64,000 nt of DNA. Origin: Halogeometricum rufum (GTDB taxonomy: Archaea > Halobacteriota > Halobacteria > Halobacteriales > Haloferacaceae). The DNA is taken from contig NZ_FOYT01000004.1 in assembly GCF_900112175.1 (NCBI RefSeq), forward strand, positions 1 through 64,000, in the 5' to 3' direction. Shown here in pieces: positions 51,812 to 59,767 of this stretch (position 1 is the stretch's first letter; each line of letters begins with the position of its first letter). A program made the position numbers and the translations under genes. The notes beneath the pieces were generated by a model. The model did no database searches and was not told the origin of the DNA. It was given only the letters and a program-made list of their open reading frames with translations.

Positions 51812-52822
51812 ATGAGCGACACGACGGACGTCGACCTCGAATTCGTTCGACTCGGCGACACGGGTATCCAGACCAGCGAACTCCAGTTCGGTACGTGGCG
51901 GTTCGGAAAGGAGACCGAAGAAGGGAACGTCGAGATAGACGAAGAGCGCGCGCACGAACTGTTGGACGCGTACGACGCGGCGGGCGGACGCTACATCGAC
52001 ACCGCCGACGTGTACGGCGGCGGCGCGAGCGAACGGTGGATCGGTGACTGGCTGGCGGACCGCGACCGTGAACGGTACACCATCGCCTCGAAGATCTACT
52101 GGCAGATTCGCGACGGCGACCCGAACAGTCGCGGCACGAACCGCAAGAACGTCCGCCACCGCATCGACGCGCTGCTCGACCGCCTCGACACCGACTACGT
52201 CGACGTGCTCTACATCCACCGCTGGGACGACCAGACGCCCACACGGGAGATGATGAAGACGCTGAACGGACTCGTCGAAGACGGGAAGGTCCACTACCTC
52301 GGCGCCTCGACGCACCGGCCGAACGCGTGGAAGGTGGCGCGGGCGAACGAGATCGCCCGCGAGAACGGGTGGGAACCGTTCACCGTCTCCCAACCGCGCT
52401 ACAACCTCGTCGACCGCGAGGTAGAGGGCGACTACCTCGAGATGACGCGGTCGTACGGCATGGCGGTCTGTCCGTGGAGTCCGCTCGGTCAGGGCTTTCT
52501 CACCGGTAAGTACTCGCGCGAAGAGGGACTCACCGGCGAGTCGCGCGCCGCGGAGTCCAGTCGGTTCGAGGACGCCTACCTCACGGCGGAGAACTTCGAC
52601 GTGCACGACGAACTCGACGCCGTCGCCGACGAAGTGGGCGCGTCGGCCGCACAGACCGCCCTCGCGTGGTTGATGCACCGCGAGGGCGTCACGGCACCCA
52701 TCGTCGGCGCGCGCACCATCGACCAACTCGAAGAGAACCTCGCGGCGGCGACGGTTGACCTCTCGGACGACCAGGTCGACCGCTTGACCGAGGCGAAGGG
52801 CGGACCGTACGCGGGCCTGTAA
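51812..52822 (+). CDS. Aldo/keto reductase
   Basis: A 336-residue AKR of the YhdN/Kv-beta-like branch: LQFGTWRFGKETEEGNVEID, RYIDTADVYGGGASERWIGD (Asp, Tyr), TIASKIYWQ (Lys), VLYIHRWDD (His), and the NADPH-binding end PIVGARTIDQLEENLAA. It is expected to reduce aldehydes or ketones with NADPH. It shares about the same fold as the AKR at 12612 but differs enough to be a separate lineage. It converges on a secreted phosphatase/nuclease-fold gene with 34 bases between stops, so no operon partner exists. Confidence 0.92.
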   Translation: MSDTTDVDLEFVRLGDTGIQTSELQFGTWRFGKETEEGNVEIDEERAHELLDAYDAAGGRYIDTADVYGGGASERWIGDWLADRDRERYTIASKIYWQIRDGDPNSRGTNRKNVRHRIDALLDRLDTDYVDVLYIHRWDDQTPTREMMKTLNGLVEDGKVHYLGASTHRPNAWKVARANEIARENGWEPFTVSQPRYNLVDREVEGDYLEMTRSYGMAVCPWSPLGQGFLTGKYSREEGLTGESRAAESSRFEDAYLTAENFDVHDELDAVADEVGASAAQTALAWLMHREGVTAPIVGARTIDQLEENLAAATVDLSDDQVDRLTEAKGGPYAGL

Positions 52823-52856
52823 GCGAACGGCGCTCCGACCGGTCTCGTCGTCCGTT

Positions 52857-54107
52857 TCAGTCGCCGGGGTTCGTCGCGACGTCGGCCCAGACGAGTCGGT
52901 GGTCCGAGGCGGTTTCGACGGCCTCCAAGAGGCCGTTCTCCGTGGTTGCCTCGCTCGGCCAGACGACTCCCGAGTCCCGCAGCGAGAGGTCCGGTGAAGG
53001 GAGGACGTAGTCGATCAGTTCGACGACGCCCTCCACGTCGCCGCCGAAACGCGTCGCGGTGGGGAGATCGCGGTGGAACCCGCCCGGACTCGTCGGGAGA
53101 CGGTCGGTGTTGAAGTCGTCGTTGTCGACGAAGAACTTCTGAGCGGGCTGGAGTGGACGCTCGTCCCGATTTCGACCCGGCCCGGCGTTCATATCGCCCA
53201 TCAGGACGAACGAGGCGTCGTCGTTGAGACCCCCGTGGTTGCCGTCGTCGTCGTAGATGTACTCCTCGCCGGCGACGTAGTCCGCGAAGAACCGGACCTC
53301 GTCGTGGTTCCACTTCCCATTGAAGTTGTTCACGCCGTCGAAGCCCGGCGGCGTCGGGTGCGCGAACAGGCCGTGAACCGTTCCTCCCTTCACCCGGAAC
53401 GGGACGTCGACGTGCGTCTTCGAGGAGAGCCGATAGACGTCGAGTTCCGCTTCCGTGAGGTAGATTGCCGTCTCGTCCTCCGCGGGGTCGGTGACGACGC
53501 CCTCCTCGCCCGCGACCGGAATGCGGTTGTCGGGCATGTCTGCCCACTGGAACGTCTGAAAGGACCGGATCTCCGACTCGGCGATGGGATACTTGCTCGC
53601 GATTGCGAACGCGTAGTGTCCCGGAAACTCCCCGAACCCGAACGCGTCACCGGGCAGTGCGCCGGCGTCTCCGTCTTTGTTGAAGTCGTAGTCCTCCTCG
53701 GGAAGGACGCCCGTGTTGCTGGTCGGCTGGAGGGTATGCTCGTAGTGGATACCGTCGAGACCGTCCCGTTGCGGGACGCTGAGGTAGTTCTCGACGAACG
53801 CGTCGATGTTCGCCGTGTCGGTGTGTTCGCCTTCCTGGAGGTTGTTCGTGAGTTCGTTGACGACGAGGATATCCGGCTGGACCTCTTGGACGACTCGGGC
53901 GGCCGCTTCCGCCTGCTCGTCGCCCTGCTGTTGGACCTGCTCCGTCTCCAGTTCGATCACGTTGAAGGCCGCGTAGCGCGTCCCGCGACGACGATTCCGG
54001 CTTCCCGACTGCTGTCGTCGTCCGCTAGCGGTGCCCATCAACCCGGCCGCAGTCGCCGTGCCAGCGATCGTCTTGAGTAACGCGCGTCTGGTCTGCTGTA
54101 GGGACAT
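52857..54107 (-). CDS. Tat-exported endonuclease/exonuclease/phosphatase-fold protein
   Basis: A 416-residue secreted protein with a Tat signal (QQTRRALLKTIAGTATAAGL) but no lipobox Cys, so it is probably released or held at the wall. The EEP fold is clear: AAFNVIELE (first strand Asn), ILVVNELTNN (metal-binding Glu), GLFAHPTPPGFDGVNNF, FVLMGDMNAGPG (Asp-x-Asn), VELIDYVLPSP, and SDHRLVWADV (catalytic Asp-His). It would cleave a phosphodiester or phosphate monoester outside the cell; DNA, inositol phosphates or phospholipids are possible. Salvage of phosphate from extracellular DNA fits halophile life but is inference. Confidence 0.9.
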   Translation of the reverse strand: MSLQQTRRALLKTIAGTATAAGLMGTASGRRQQSGSRNRRRGTRYAAFNVIELETEQVQQQGDEQAEAAARVVQEVQPDILVVNELTNNLQEGEHTDTANIDAFVENYLSVPQRDGLDGIHYEHTLQPTSNTGVLPEEDYDFNKDGDAGALPGDAFGFGEFPGHYAFAIASKYPIAESEIRSFQTFQWADMPDNRIPVAGEEGVVTDPAEDETAIYLTEAELDVYRLSSKTHVDVPFRVKGGTVHGLFAHPTPPGFDGVNNFNGKWNHDEVRFFADYVAGEEYIYDDDGNHGGLNDDASFVLMGDMNAGPGRNRDERPLQPAQKFFVDNDDFNTDRLPTSPGGFHRDLPTATRFGGDVEGVVELIDYVLPSPDLSLRDSGVVWPSEATTENGLLEAVETASDHRLVWADVATNPGD

Positions 54108-54594
54108 CGACTACGTTGACATGACGACTACACGGCATAAATTTCAGTATAAGAATATAAGATATTATCGAACGCGTACCGAAACTCGGGACGTTCGTCG
54201 TTCACGGTAGGGTGCGACCACCCCCGATTGGGGAGGCCCGCCTTCTCTCCCTCTCGAAGCGCGGAGATTCGGCGCTGTCGTGGCTACAGATGGATGGACG
54301 GCGTCGACCCCGCACAATCCACTTGGTTTTACTAATCTAAAACAAAGTGCAAGCGCTTCGACTCGATTCAATACAGAGAACACCTGAAACGCCAGTATTC
54401 GGGGTTTCAGAAGGAAGATTCCACACCATATACTATATATGGCTATACAAAATGTCGCTCTTGGAAGTTCCGCAGTTCGGAGGATAGGCTAGTTTTGGGT
54501 CGTATATCCGTCGACTCGTGGTGCTGTTCACCAACCAGTCTAAACCGTTACCTCTGTCTGACCCCGTCTTTCCGCCGATCTTAGTGAAAACCAC
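54108..54594. other. Intergenic, 487 bases, AT-rich in parts
   Basis: AT-rich near 54130-54170 and 54320-54460, with TATA-like runs. No gene seen. Contains the promoter of the secreted EEP protein on the minus strand (gene start 54107). Confidence 0.55.
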
Positions 54595-55014
54595 TTACCG
54601 AGCGACGATTACAGAGACGGGCGAGTTGCGGAACACTTTCTGGGCGACGTTCCCGACGACCAGTCGATCGACCAACGAGCCGCCGTGGCTCCCGATGACG
54701 ACCGCATCGAAATCGTCGGCCCTGTTCAAAATCGCCCGAGCCGGTTGGCCCAGTTGAACCTCGGTCGTGATCTCGACGTCGTACTCGGCGGCCAACTCCC
54801 GGGCGCCGTCGAATACCTCCTTCGCGCGTTCCTCGGCGGCCTCTTCAAGGTCCTCCTCGAGAGCGAGTGACGTGGCTGTTCCCCCCCACGGCGACGGTTC
54901 GCCTACGACCTGCAAGACGGTGATCTCCGCGTCGGGATGGTTCTCGAGGGCGTACTCGAGCGCTCGCTGGGCCATCTCCGAGCCGTCCATCGGAACGAGA
55001 ATCCGTGAGATCAT
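54595..55014 (-). CDS. Universal stress protein (UspA family)
   Basis: A 139-residue UspA protein, MISRILVPMDGSEMAQRALE at the start. The nucleotide-binding pattern is nearly complete, GSHGGSLVDRLVVGN (G-x2-G-x9-G), and the end is FRNSPVSVIVAR. It is likely an ATP-binding stress protein of the cytoplasm. Quite different in sequence from the Usp at 38684, so not a recent duplicate. Flanked by non-coding DNA on both sides, hence monocistronic. Confidence 0.93.
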   Translation of the reverse strand: MISRILVPMDGSEMAQRALEYALENHPDAEITVLQVVGEPSPWGGTATSLALEEDLEEAAEERAKEVFDGARELAAEYDVEITTEVQLGQPARAILNRADDFDAVVIGSHGGSLVDRLVVGNVAQKVFRNSPVSVIVAR

Positions 55015-55390
55015 GGTACAACTACGGACGCGGGGTGATTAAAGCGGCGGGTCGCTCGATCGGATATGCACTCGGCCGCAGTGAACGTGTTCGGTCTCAC
55101 GGGCGACAGTAATCACGGGGACGGGCGCAGTTCGCACGGTTTGGTCGACGTCGCCCTTCGCGTTCATCCTCGTCGAGAGCAACTCTGTCCACGTGGCGAG
55201 GGGCGAACAGTGGCGGAACACCCCGCTGTGATGTCGTGGCCCTACGCGTTTGTTCTCGCTTGGGTACGCCTTCGAAGTGCCGAGCAGGTGTCTCTTTCGA
55301 CCACCGCCAGGAAGAGTTACCCACTTAATCAAAAATTGGTCAGTCGTGAATATATCAACCGTTAATCCACTTTCGGGTGCTAGCTCACCT
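55015..55390. other. Intergenic, 376 bases
   Basis: No gene seen. TATA-like runs near 55325 and 55350 on the plus strand precede the small membrane protein gene. Confidence 0.5.
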
Positions 55391-55627
55391 ATGAGTGAAT
55401 CAACTGACGAAACGACGGGAGTCGCACGAGAACTAGACGAGAGCGGCCTCGGCCCCGGGGCGATGGCAGCAATGGGCTCCGTTGCGCTCGCCCTGTACTA
55501 CTACTACGTCCGTGGTGAAAAGCAGCGAGGGCAGTTCGTCGGGTTGTGGCCGGCGACGATACTCGGTCTCGCCGTCTACCTCAAGCTGGAGCACATAAAA
55601 CGGATGTTACAAGACTCCCAGAACTGA
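55391..55627 (+). CDS. Small membrane protein, unknown
   Basis: A 78-residue protein starting MSESTDETTGVARELDESGL. Two hydrophobic stretches are visible, AAMGSVALALYYYYVRG and FVGLWPATILGLAVYLKLEH, joined by a short basic loop (EKQRGQ), so it probably spans the membrane twice with both ends inside. Similar small haloarchaeal membrane proteins are common and uncharacterised. The ATG lies 40 bases after a TATA-like run. It stands alone before the SDR gene (79-base gap), and no function can be given. Confidence 0.7.
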   Translation: MSESTDETTGVARELDESGLGPGAMAAMGSVALALYYYYVRGEKQRGQFVGLWPATILGLAVYLKLEHIKRMLQDSQN

Positions 55628-55706
55628 ACGCGGGGAACCGCTGGCGACCCGCAGTGCTTCGGGGCGAGGTCAGGGTGTTTTGTCTGTCGCCCTCCTGTAA
55701 CGCATA

Positions 55707-56660
55707 ATGAGTGAACTCCCAGAAACCATCGCGGGTGTGTCCGACGTCGACTGTACCGGACTACAGGCTCTCGTCACGGGATCGACGAGCGGAATCGGCC
55801 GCGCCGCCGCGCTGGCGCTCGGCCGACTCGGCGCGGACGTCGTCGTCCACGGCCGGGACCCACGAGCCGGCGCGGAGGTGGTCGAAGAACTCTCCCGGAC
55901 TGGTGGCGACGCGACGTTCGTCCAGGCGGACTTCGCGGATCTCGATGCGGTCCGAGCTCTCGCGGTCGCTGTGCGCGAAGAGACCGAGGGGCTCGACCTC
56001 CTCGTCAACAATGCTGGCGGGCTGTTCCGGAACGGGGGGCTGACCGACGCTGGCGTCGAGTACACCTTCCACGTCAACCACCTGTCGCCATACCTGCTGA
56101 CGACCGAGTTGCTGAGCCACCTCCGCGAGGGCGCTCGGATTGTCACGACCGCATCCGACGCTCACAAGGGGGCCTCGCTGAATCTGGACCGGGTGCGGGG
56201 CGCCGATCGATACACCGGATTCAACGCATACAGCCACTCGAAACTCGCGAACGTCCTCTTCGCCACCGAACTCGCCAGACGACTCGACGCAACCGGTCGC
56301 GAGGTTACCTCCAACAGCATCCACCCGGGCGCGATTCCGGGGAGCGGGTTCAGTCGGTTCCTCCCTGGCCCGCTCCCAGGTCTGTTCCAGCGACTCGAAG
56401 CGGTCCCTGGGGTGACGTCTGTCGCCGACGGGGCCGCAGAGATCTTGTTCGTCGCCGTCTCGCCACGCGCTGCGGAGGTATCCGGGCGGTACTTCACGAA
56501 CCAGCGGCCGCGGACCCCCTCCAAGGCCGCCCGGGACAGCGAGGCTTCCCGGCGGCTCTGGTCGGAGAGCGCAACGCTACTCGACATCGAGGAGCCACTG
56601 GCGGAACGCGACCGACAGCCCGTCTCGACCGGCGATGGGACTGCCCCGGGTGACGTCTGA
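55707..56660 (+). CDS. Short-chain dehydrogenase/reductase (retinol dehydrogenase-like)
   Basis: A 317-residue classical SDR. Cofactor loop TGSTSGIGRAAALALGRLG (about residues 25-43), NNAG at LLVNNAGGLFRNGG, catalytic Ser region IVTTASDAHKGAS, and YSHSKLANVLFATELARRL with the YxxxK pair. The C-terminal extension (RYFTNQRPRTPSKAARDSEA and later) is like that in retinol-dehydrogenase-type members. It reduces a carbonyl or oxidises an alcohol with NADP(H). An 86-residue unknown follows 10 bases later, so the two are probably co-expressed. Confidence 0.9.
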   Translation: MSELPETIAGVSDVDCTGLQALVTGSTSGIGRAAALALGRLGADVVVHGRDPRAGAEVVEELSRTGGDATFVQADFADLDAVRALAVAVREETEGLDLLVNNAGGLFRNGGLTDAGVEYTFHVNHLSPYLLTTELLSHLREGARIVTTASDAHKGASLNLDRVRGADRYTGFNAYSHSKLANVLFATELARRLDATGREVTSNSIHPGAIPGSGFSRFLPGPLPGLFQRLEAVPGVTSVADGAAEILFVAVSPRAAEVSGRYFTNQRPRTPSKAARDSEASRRLWSESATLLDIEEPLAERDRQPVSTGDGTAPGDV

Positions 56661-56670
56661 CTCCCCCAGC

Positions 56671-56931
56671 ATGAATCACGACCGCATTCACGCACGGGAG
56701 CCCACTCACCGCCGTGATCGGTGGTCGGTCGGGACTATCGCGTCGGTCGCAGAGCGGGACGGCCACTGTGTCGTCACGGTCACTCCTGAGGAGGGTGAGA
56801 CGATAGACCTCGTCGTCACGCTCGCCGTTCGCGACCTGTTCGTGAGTCGGCTGGATATCGACGAGGGGGAGTCACCCGTCGGCGAGCGTGTCTGGTACCG
56901 GAAACACGGCAGTCACACGTCCCAGTCATAG
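56671..56931 (+). CDS. Small protein of unknown function
   Basis: An 86-residue protein from ATG 56671, 10 bases after the SDR stop. Segments WSVGTIASVAERDGHCVVTV, LVVTLAVRDLFVSRLDIDEG and ERVWYRKHGS suggest a compact beta-rich fold such as an OB or SH3-like barrel. The sequence looks coding, but I do not recognise the family. Proximity suggests co-transcription with the SDR. Confidence 0.65.
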   Translation: MNHDRIHAREPTHRRDRWSVGTIASVAERDGHCVVTVTPEEGETIDLVVTLAVRDLFVSRLDIDEGESPVGERVWYRKHGSHTSQS

Positions 56932-57170
56932 CCCTGTGACGCCATGTTGAACCCCCAGTCGGTGATGTATCTCCTCAGTCGTGCTGAATACAGGGGGCGA
57001 ATGTCTCTGTCGAACGCACTTAGCTACGTAGACGTGTCGTAAGTCGATGCCGAACGTGAATTCGCGCATCACGCATCCTCCGGTTCGTCACGGGGACTCG
57101 ACGACACACCATCGAACTCCGCCGGCGAGCGCGAAAGAATTCCCGCTCGGCGCATATTCTCTTTCGGAAA

Positions 57171-57185
57171 CATAATTATTATTAA
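57171..57185 (+). promoter_or_regulatory. Promoter of the SBP56 gene
   Basis: The run cataattattattaa is preceded by a purine-rich BRE-like cggaaa. It ends about 30 bases before the ATG at 57215, so a leader of up to ten bases is expected. Confidence 0.5.
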
Positions 57186-57214
57186 TTCTGGACTTGACCG
57201 TGTTGACACACACC

Positions 57215-58618
57215 ATGAGCGCCGACGAACCCAATCAGTCGACCGACACACATGGGCACGAACATCACGGAGTAGAGGGGCCGGGGTATCCGACGCCAGC
57301 GGCGATGCGCACCGAGTCGGAACACGAGGAGACTGCCTTCGTCATGGGGCTCCGGGTCGGCATGGACGTGGACGAACCCGACTTCGTCGGCGTCGTCGAT
57401 GTCGACCCGGACTCCGAGACGTACGGCGAACTGATCGACACGGTCGAGATGCCGAACAAGGGCGACGAACTCCACCACTTCGGCTGGAATACCTGCTCCT
57501 CTTCCTGCCACGCCGAGGGCCTGGTCCGGGACCATCTTATCGTCCCCGGCCAGCGTTCCTCGCGCATCCACATCGTCGACGCTTCCGACCCGCGCAGCCC
57601 GGCAATCGAGAAGGTCATCGAACCCGAGGAGGTGTTCGAGCACGACCTCTCGGCGCCGCACACGGTCCACTGCGTTCCCGAGGGAAAAATCGTCATCAGT
57701 ATGCTCGGGAACGCCGACGGCGAACTCCCGGGCGGCTTCCTCCAACTCGACCAGGACGACTTCTCCATCGACGGCCACTGGGAGATCGACCGCGGCGACA
57801 TGGAGATGAACTACGACTACTGGTATCAGCCCCGCCACGGCGTGATGCTGTCGACGGAGTGGGCGGCGCCGGAAACCTACTATCCGGGATTCGACTTGGA
57901 CGACGTCGAAGACGGTAAGTACGGCGACAGCATCCACGTCTGGGACTGGGAGACGAAAGAACACCGGCAGACGCTGACGTTCGGCGAGGAGGGGCTCATT
58001 CCACTCGAGATTCGGATGCCCCACAACCCCGAGGAAACCGAGGGCTACGTCGGTGCCGCCCTCTCTTCGAACATCCTCCGGTTCTGGGAGGCGGAAGACG
58101 GCCGCTGGGAGTGGGAAAAAGTCATCGACGTCGAGGACCGCGAACATCCCGACTGGGACATGCCCGTGCCGGGACTGGTGACGGACATCCTCCTGTCGCT
58201 CGACGACCAGTACATGTTCTTCTCGAACTGGCTCCACGGCGACGTGCGGATGTACGACATCAGCGACACGGGGAGCCCGCGGTTGGTCGACCAGTGCTGG
58301 GTCGGGGGCAACTTCGCCGAGCGCCAGTCCGTCGGCGGCCACGACGTCCGCGGTGCGCCCCAGATGCTCCAGCTCTCCCGGGACGGCCGACGGCTCTACT
58401 GGACCACCTCCCTGTTCTCCTCCTGGGACAACCAGTTCTACCCCGAAATCGGGGAACGGGGGTCGCTGATGATGAAAGCGGACGTGTATCCCGAGGAGGG
58501 GCGGATGGAACTCGACGAGGAGTTCGTCGTCGACTTCGGAGACGCCCCCGGTGGCCCGGCCCGCGCCCACGAGATTCGCTGGCCCGGCGGCGACTGTACC
58601 AGCGACGTCTGGCAGTAG
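57215..58618 (+). CDS. Methanethiol oxidase / selenium-binding protein (SBP56) family
   Basis: A 467-residue SBP56 protein, the family's normal length, forming a seven-bladed beta-propeller. The start MSADEPNQSTDTHGHEHHG is used; a TTG seven codons upstream is less likely. Signatures are ELHHFGWNTCSSSC (selenium/thiol-binding region), HTVHCVPEGKIVISML, RHGVMLSTEWAAPETY, DILLSLDDQYMFFSNWLHGD, and HDVRGAPQMLQLSRDG. Methanethiol oxidases need copper and convert CH3SH to formaldehyde, sulfide and peroxide. The 2Fe-2S ferredoxin gene follows after 6 bases, suggesting electrons can pass to it. The N-terminal His-rich stretch may bind metal. Confidence 0.92.
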   Translation: MSADEPNQSTDTHGHEHHGVEGPGYPTPAAMRTESEHEETAFVMGLRVGMDVDEPDFVGVVDVDPDSETYGELIDTVEMPNKGDELHHFGWNTCSSSCHAEGLVRDHLIVPGQRSSRIHIVDASDPRSPAIEKVIEPEEVFEHDLSAPHTVHCVPEGKIVISMLGNADGELPGGFLQLDQDDFSIDGHWEIDRGDMEMNYDYWYQPRHGVMLSTEWAAPETYYPGFDLDDVEDGKYGDSIHVWDWETKEHRQTLTFGEEGLIPLEIRMPHNPEETEGYVGAALSSNILRFWEAEDGRWEWEKVIDVEDREHPDWDMPVPGLVTDILLSLDDQYMFFSNWLHGDVRMYDISDTGSPRLVDQCWVGGNFAERQSVGGHDVRGAPQMLQLSRDGRRLYWTTSLFSSWDNQFYPEIGERGSLMMKADVYPEEGRMELDEEFVVDFGDAPGGPARAHEIRWPGGDCTSDVWQ

Positions 58619-58624
58619 CCGCCG

Positions 58625-58942
58625 ATGCCCCACGCAGTCACTCTGGAGTGGCGCGACGGCCGGGAGGCGACCATCGAGGTCCGGGAAGCCGAGGTGGTCA
58701 CCGACGCTACCGAGCGTGCAGGCCTCGGCGTCCCCTACGGCTGTCTGTACGGTGCGTGCGCCACCTGCACCGGACGCCTGCTGGAGGGTGACCTCGTCCA
58801 CGTCGAACGCCCGCGGGGGTTGAAACCCCGACACCGACAGGCCGGTTACGTCCTGCTCTGTGTGGCCGAACCGCGCTCGGACTGCCGTATCGAGGTGGGT
58901 GCGGAGGTACAGGCCGACCTCGTGCCGAACCCGTGGAAATGA
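58625..58942 (+). CDS. Plant-type [2Fe-2S] ferredoxin
   Basis: A 105-residue ferredoxin. Four cluster Cys: 40, 45, 48 (PYGCLYGACATCTG) and 79 (YVLLCVAEP), in the C-x4-C-x2-C...C spacing of plant-type clusters. It lacks the long acidic insertion of the abundant halophile ferredoxin, so it is a specialised carrier. Lying 6 bases after the SBP56 gene, it is almost certainly co-translated and is the likely redox partner of that enzyme. Its stop overlaps the start of a short downstream frame (ATGA). Confidence 0.92.
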   Translation: MPHAVTLEWRDGREATIEVREAEVVTDATERAGLGVPYGCLYGACATCTGRLLEGDLVHVERPRGLKPRHRQAGYVLLCVAEPRSDCRIEVGAEVQADLVPNPWK

Positions 58943-59161
58943 GTGACTATCGGGTGTTCGTCCGTTGGGGCGAACAGGCGCAGTCACGGCGACTCGAGGC
59001 TGGTGACCGAGCGCTCGCTGTCGTCCTCGCACCGGTCGGGGGACGTCGTCGTTCGAAACGTCCCCTTCGCGTCGCACTCTCCCTCACAGGCCTCTCTAGT
59101 TGCAGGCGTTACTGACCGCCGGTTCAGCGCGAGCGCACCGAGATGGACACCGTTCGAGTGA
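58939..59161 (+). pseudogene. Probable frameshifted small gene after the ferredoxin
   Basis: From ATG 58939 (overlapping the ferredoxin stop) the frame reads MSDYRVFVRWGEQAQSRRLE and LAVVLA, then turns Arg-rich. In the next frame from about 59028, protein-like sequence continues: SGDVVVRNVPFASHSPSQAS, LVAGVTDRRFSASAPRW. Joining the two gives about 73 residues. The likeliest reading is a small third gene of the unit broken by one base change; a sequencing error would look the same. No family is recognised. Confidence 0.4.
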
Positions 59162-59170
59162 TGGTGACCT

Positions 59171-59386
59171 TCAGGGCCGAGTGAGCATGCCCACTCCGCG
59201 AATCATCTCCTTTAGGAAGCGCGCGAAGACTCGCTCACGAACTGGCGGGACTAGGCTGATCAGTACCTCCAAAATCACCATCAGACTGGCTGAAAACGTC
59301 AGCTGAGACAAGAACCGGGTGTGGTACAGCCCGGTTTGGCTCAGATACCACCATCCCGTAACTTCCGCTTTCTCAGTATGTGCCTA
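59171..59386 (-). pseudogene. C-terminal remnant of an unidentified gene
   Basis: A minus-strand frame of about 70 codons ends at 59171 and begins after a stop at 59384-59386, with no start codon near its upstream end. It reads as protein: TEKAEVTGWWYLSQTGLYHT, then a hydrophobic helix FSASLMVILEVLISLVPPV, then RERVFARFLKEMIRG. It looks like the tail of a larger (perhaps membrane-linked) protein whose upstream part is lost. I cannot name it. Confidence 0.35.
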
Positions 59387-59495
59387 GTAGACGAATATCG
59401 GGCAAGCACGATGATGTTAGTGCATAGTAACGGAAATCGTGAGTAGCTATGTATCTATCCACAGGTTCCATTCCCGCAGGAACTGATGAACAGGT
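59387..59495. other. Short intergenic stretch
   Basis: Contains TATA-like and AT-rich pieces ahead of the 57-residue gene; nothing else seen. Confidence 0.4.
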
Positions 59496-59669
59496 ATGTA
59501 TACGAAAGCGGAACTCGACGACGGTCCCGAGCCCGTCGATGCTGACGAGTGTACTGAAATGAATCGTGCAGACGAACTCGGATACACGGTGGAAGCGATC
59601 TCGACGCTGTTCGAGTTCGAGAAAAAGACAGTCGAACAGCACCTCCACGACGACTGTAAACACTACTGA
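59496..59669 (+). CDS. 57-residue HTH-like small protein
   Basis: The frame reads MYTKAELDDGPEPVDADECT, then RADELGYTVEAISTLFEFEK and KTVEQHLHDDCKHY. The second half fits the pattern of short haloarchaeal HTH segments (DELG.....IS..F....KTVE.HL...C.H). Two Cys and two His could bind one zinc. It is likely a small DNA-binding or adaptor protein. It converges with the ABC-2 exporter gene 98 bases away. Confidence 0.6.
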   Translation: MYTKAELDDGPEPVDADECTEMNRADELGYTVEAISTLFEFEKKTVEQHLHDDCKHY

Positions 59670-59767
59670 TTCCGTCCTCTATCGCGCTGTTCCGAAGAAG
59701 GAACTCACCCGTGAGTATTCGGACAACACCGTAGAGAGTCCGACTGACGTTCCTCCACGGCGTGTTC

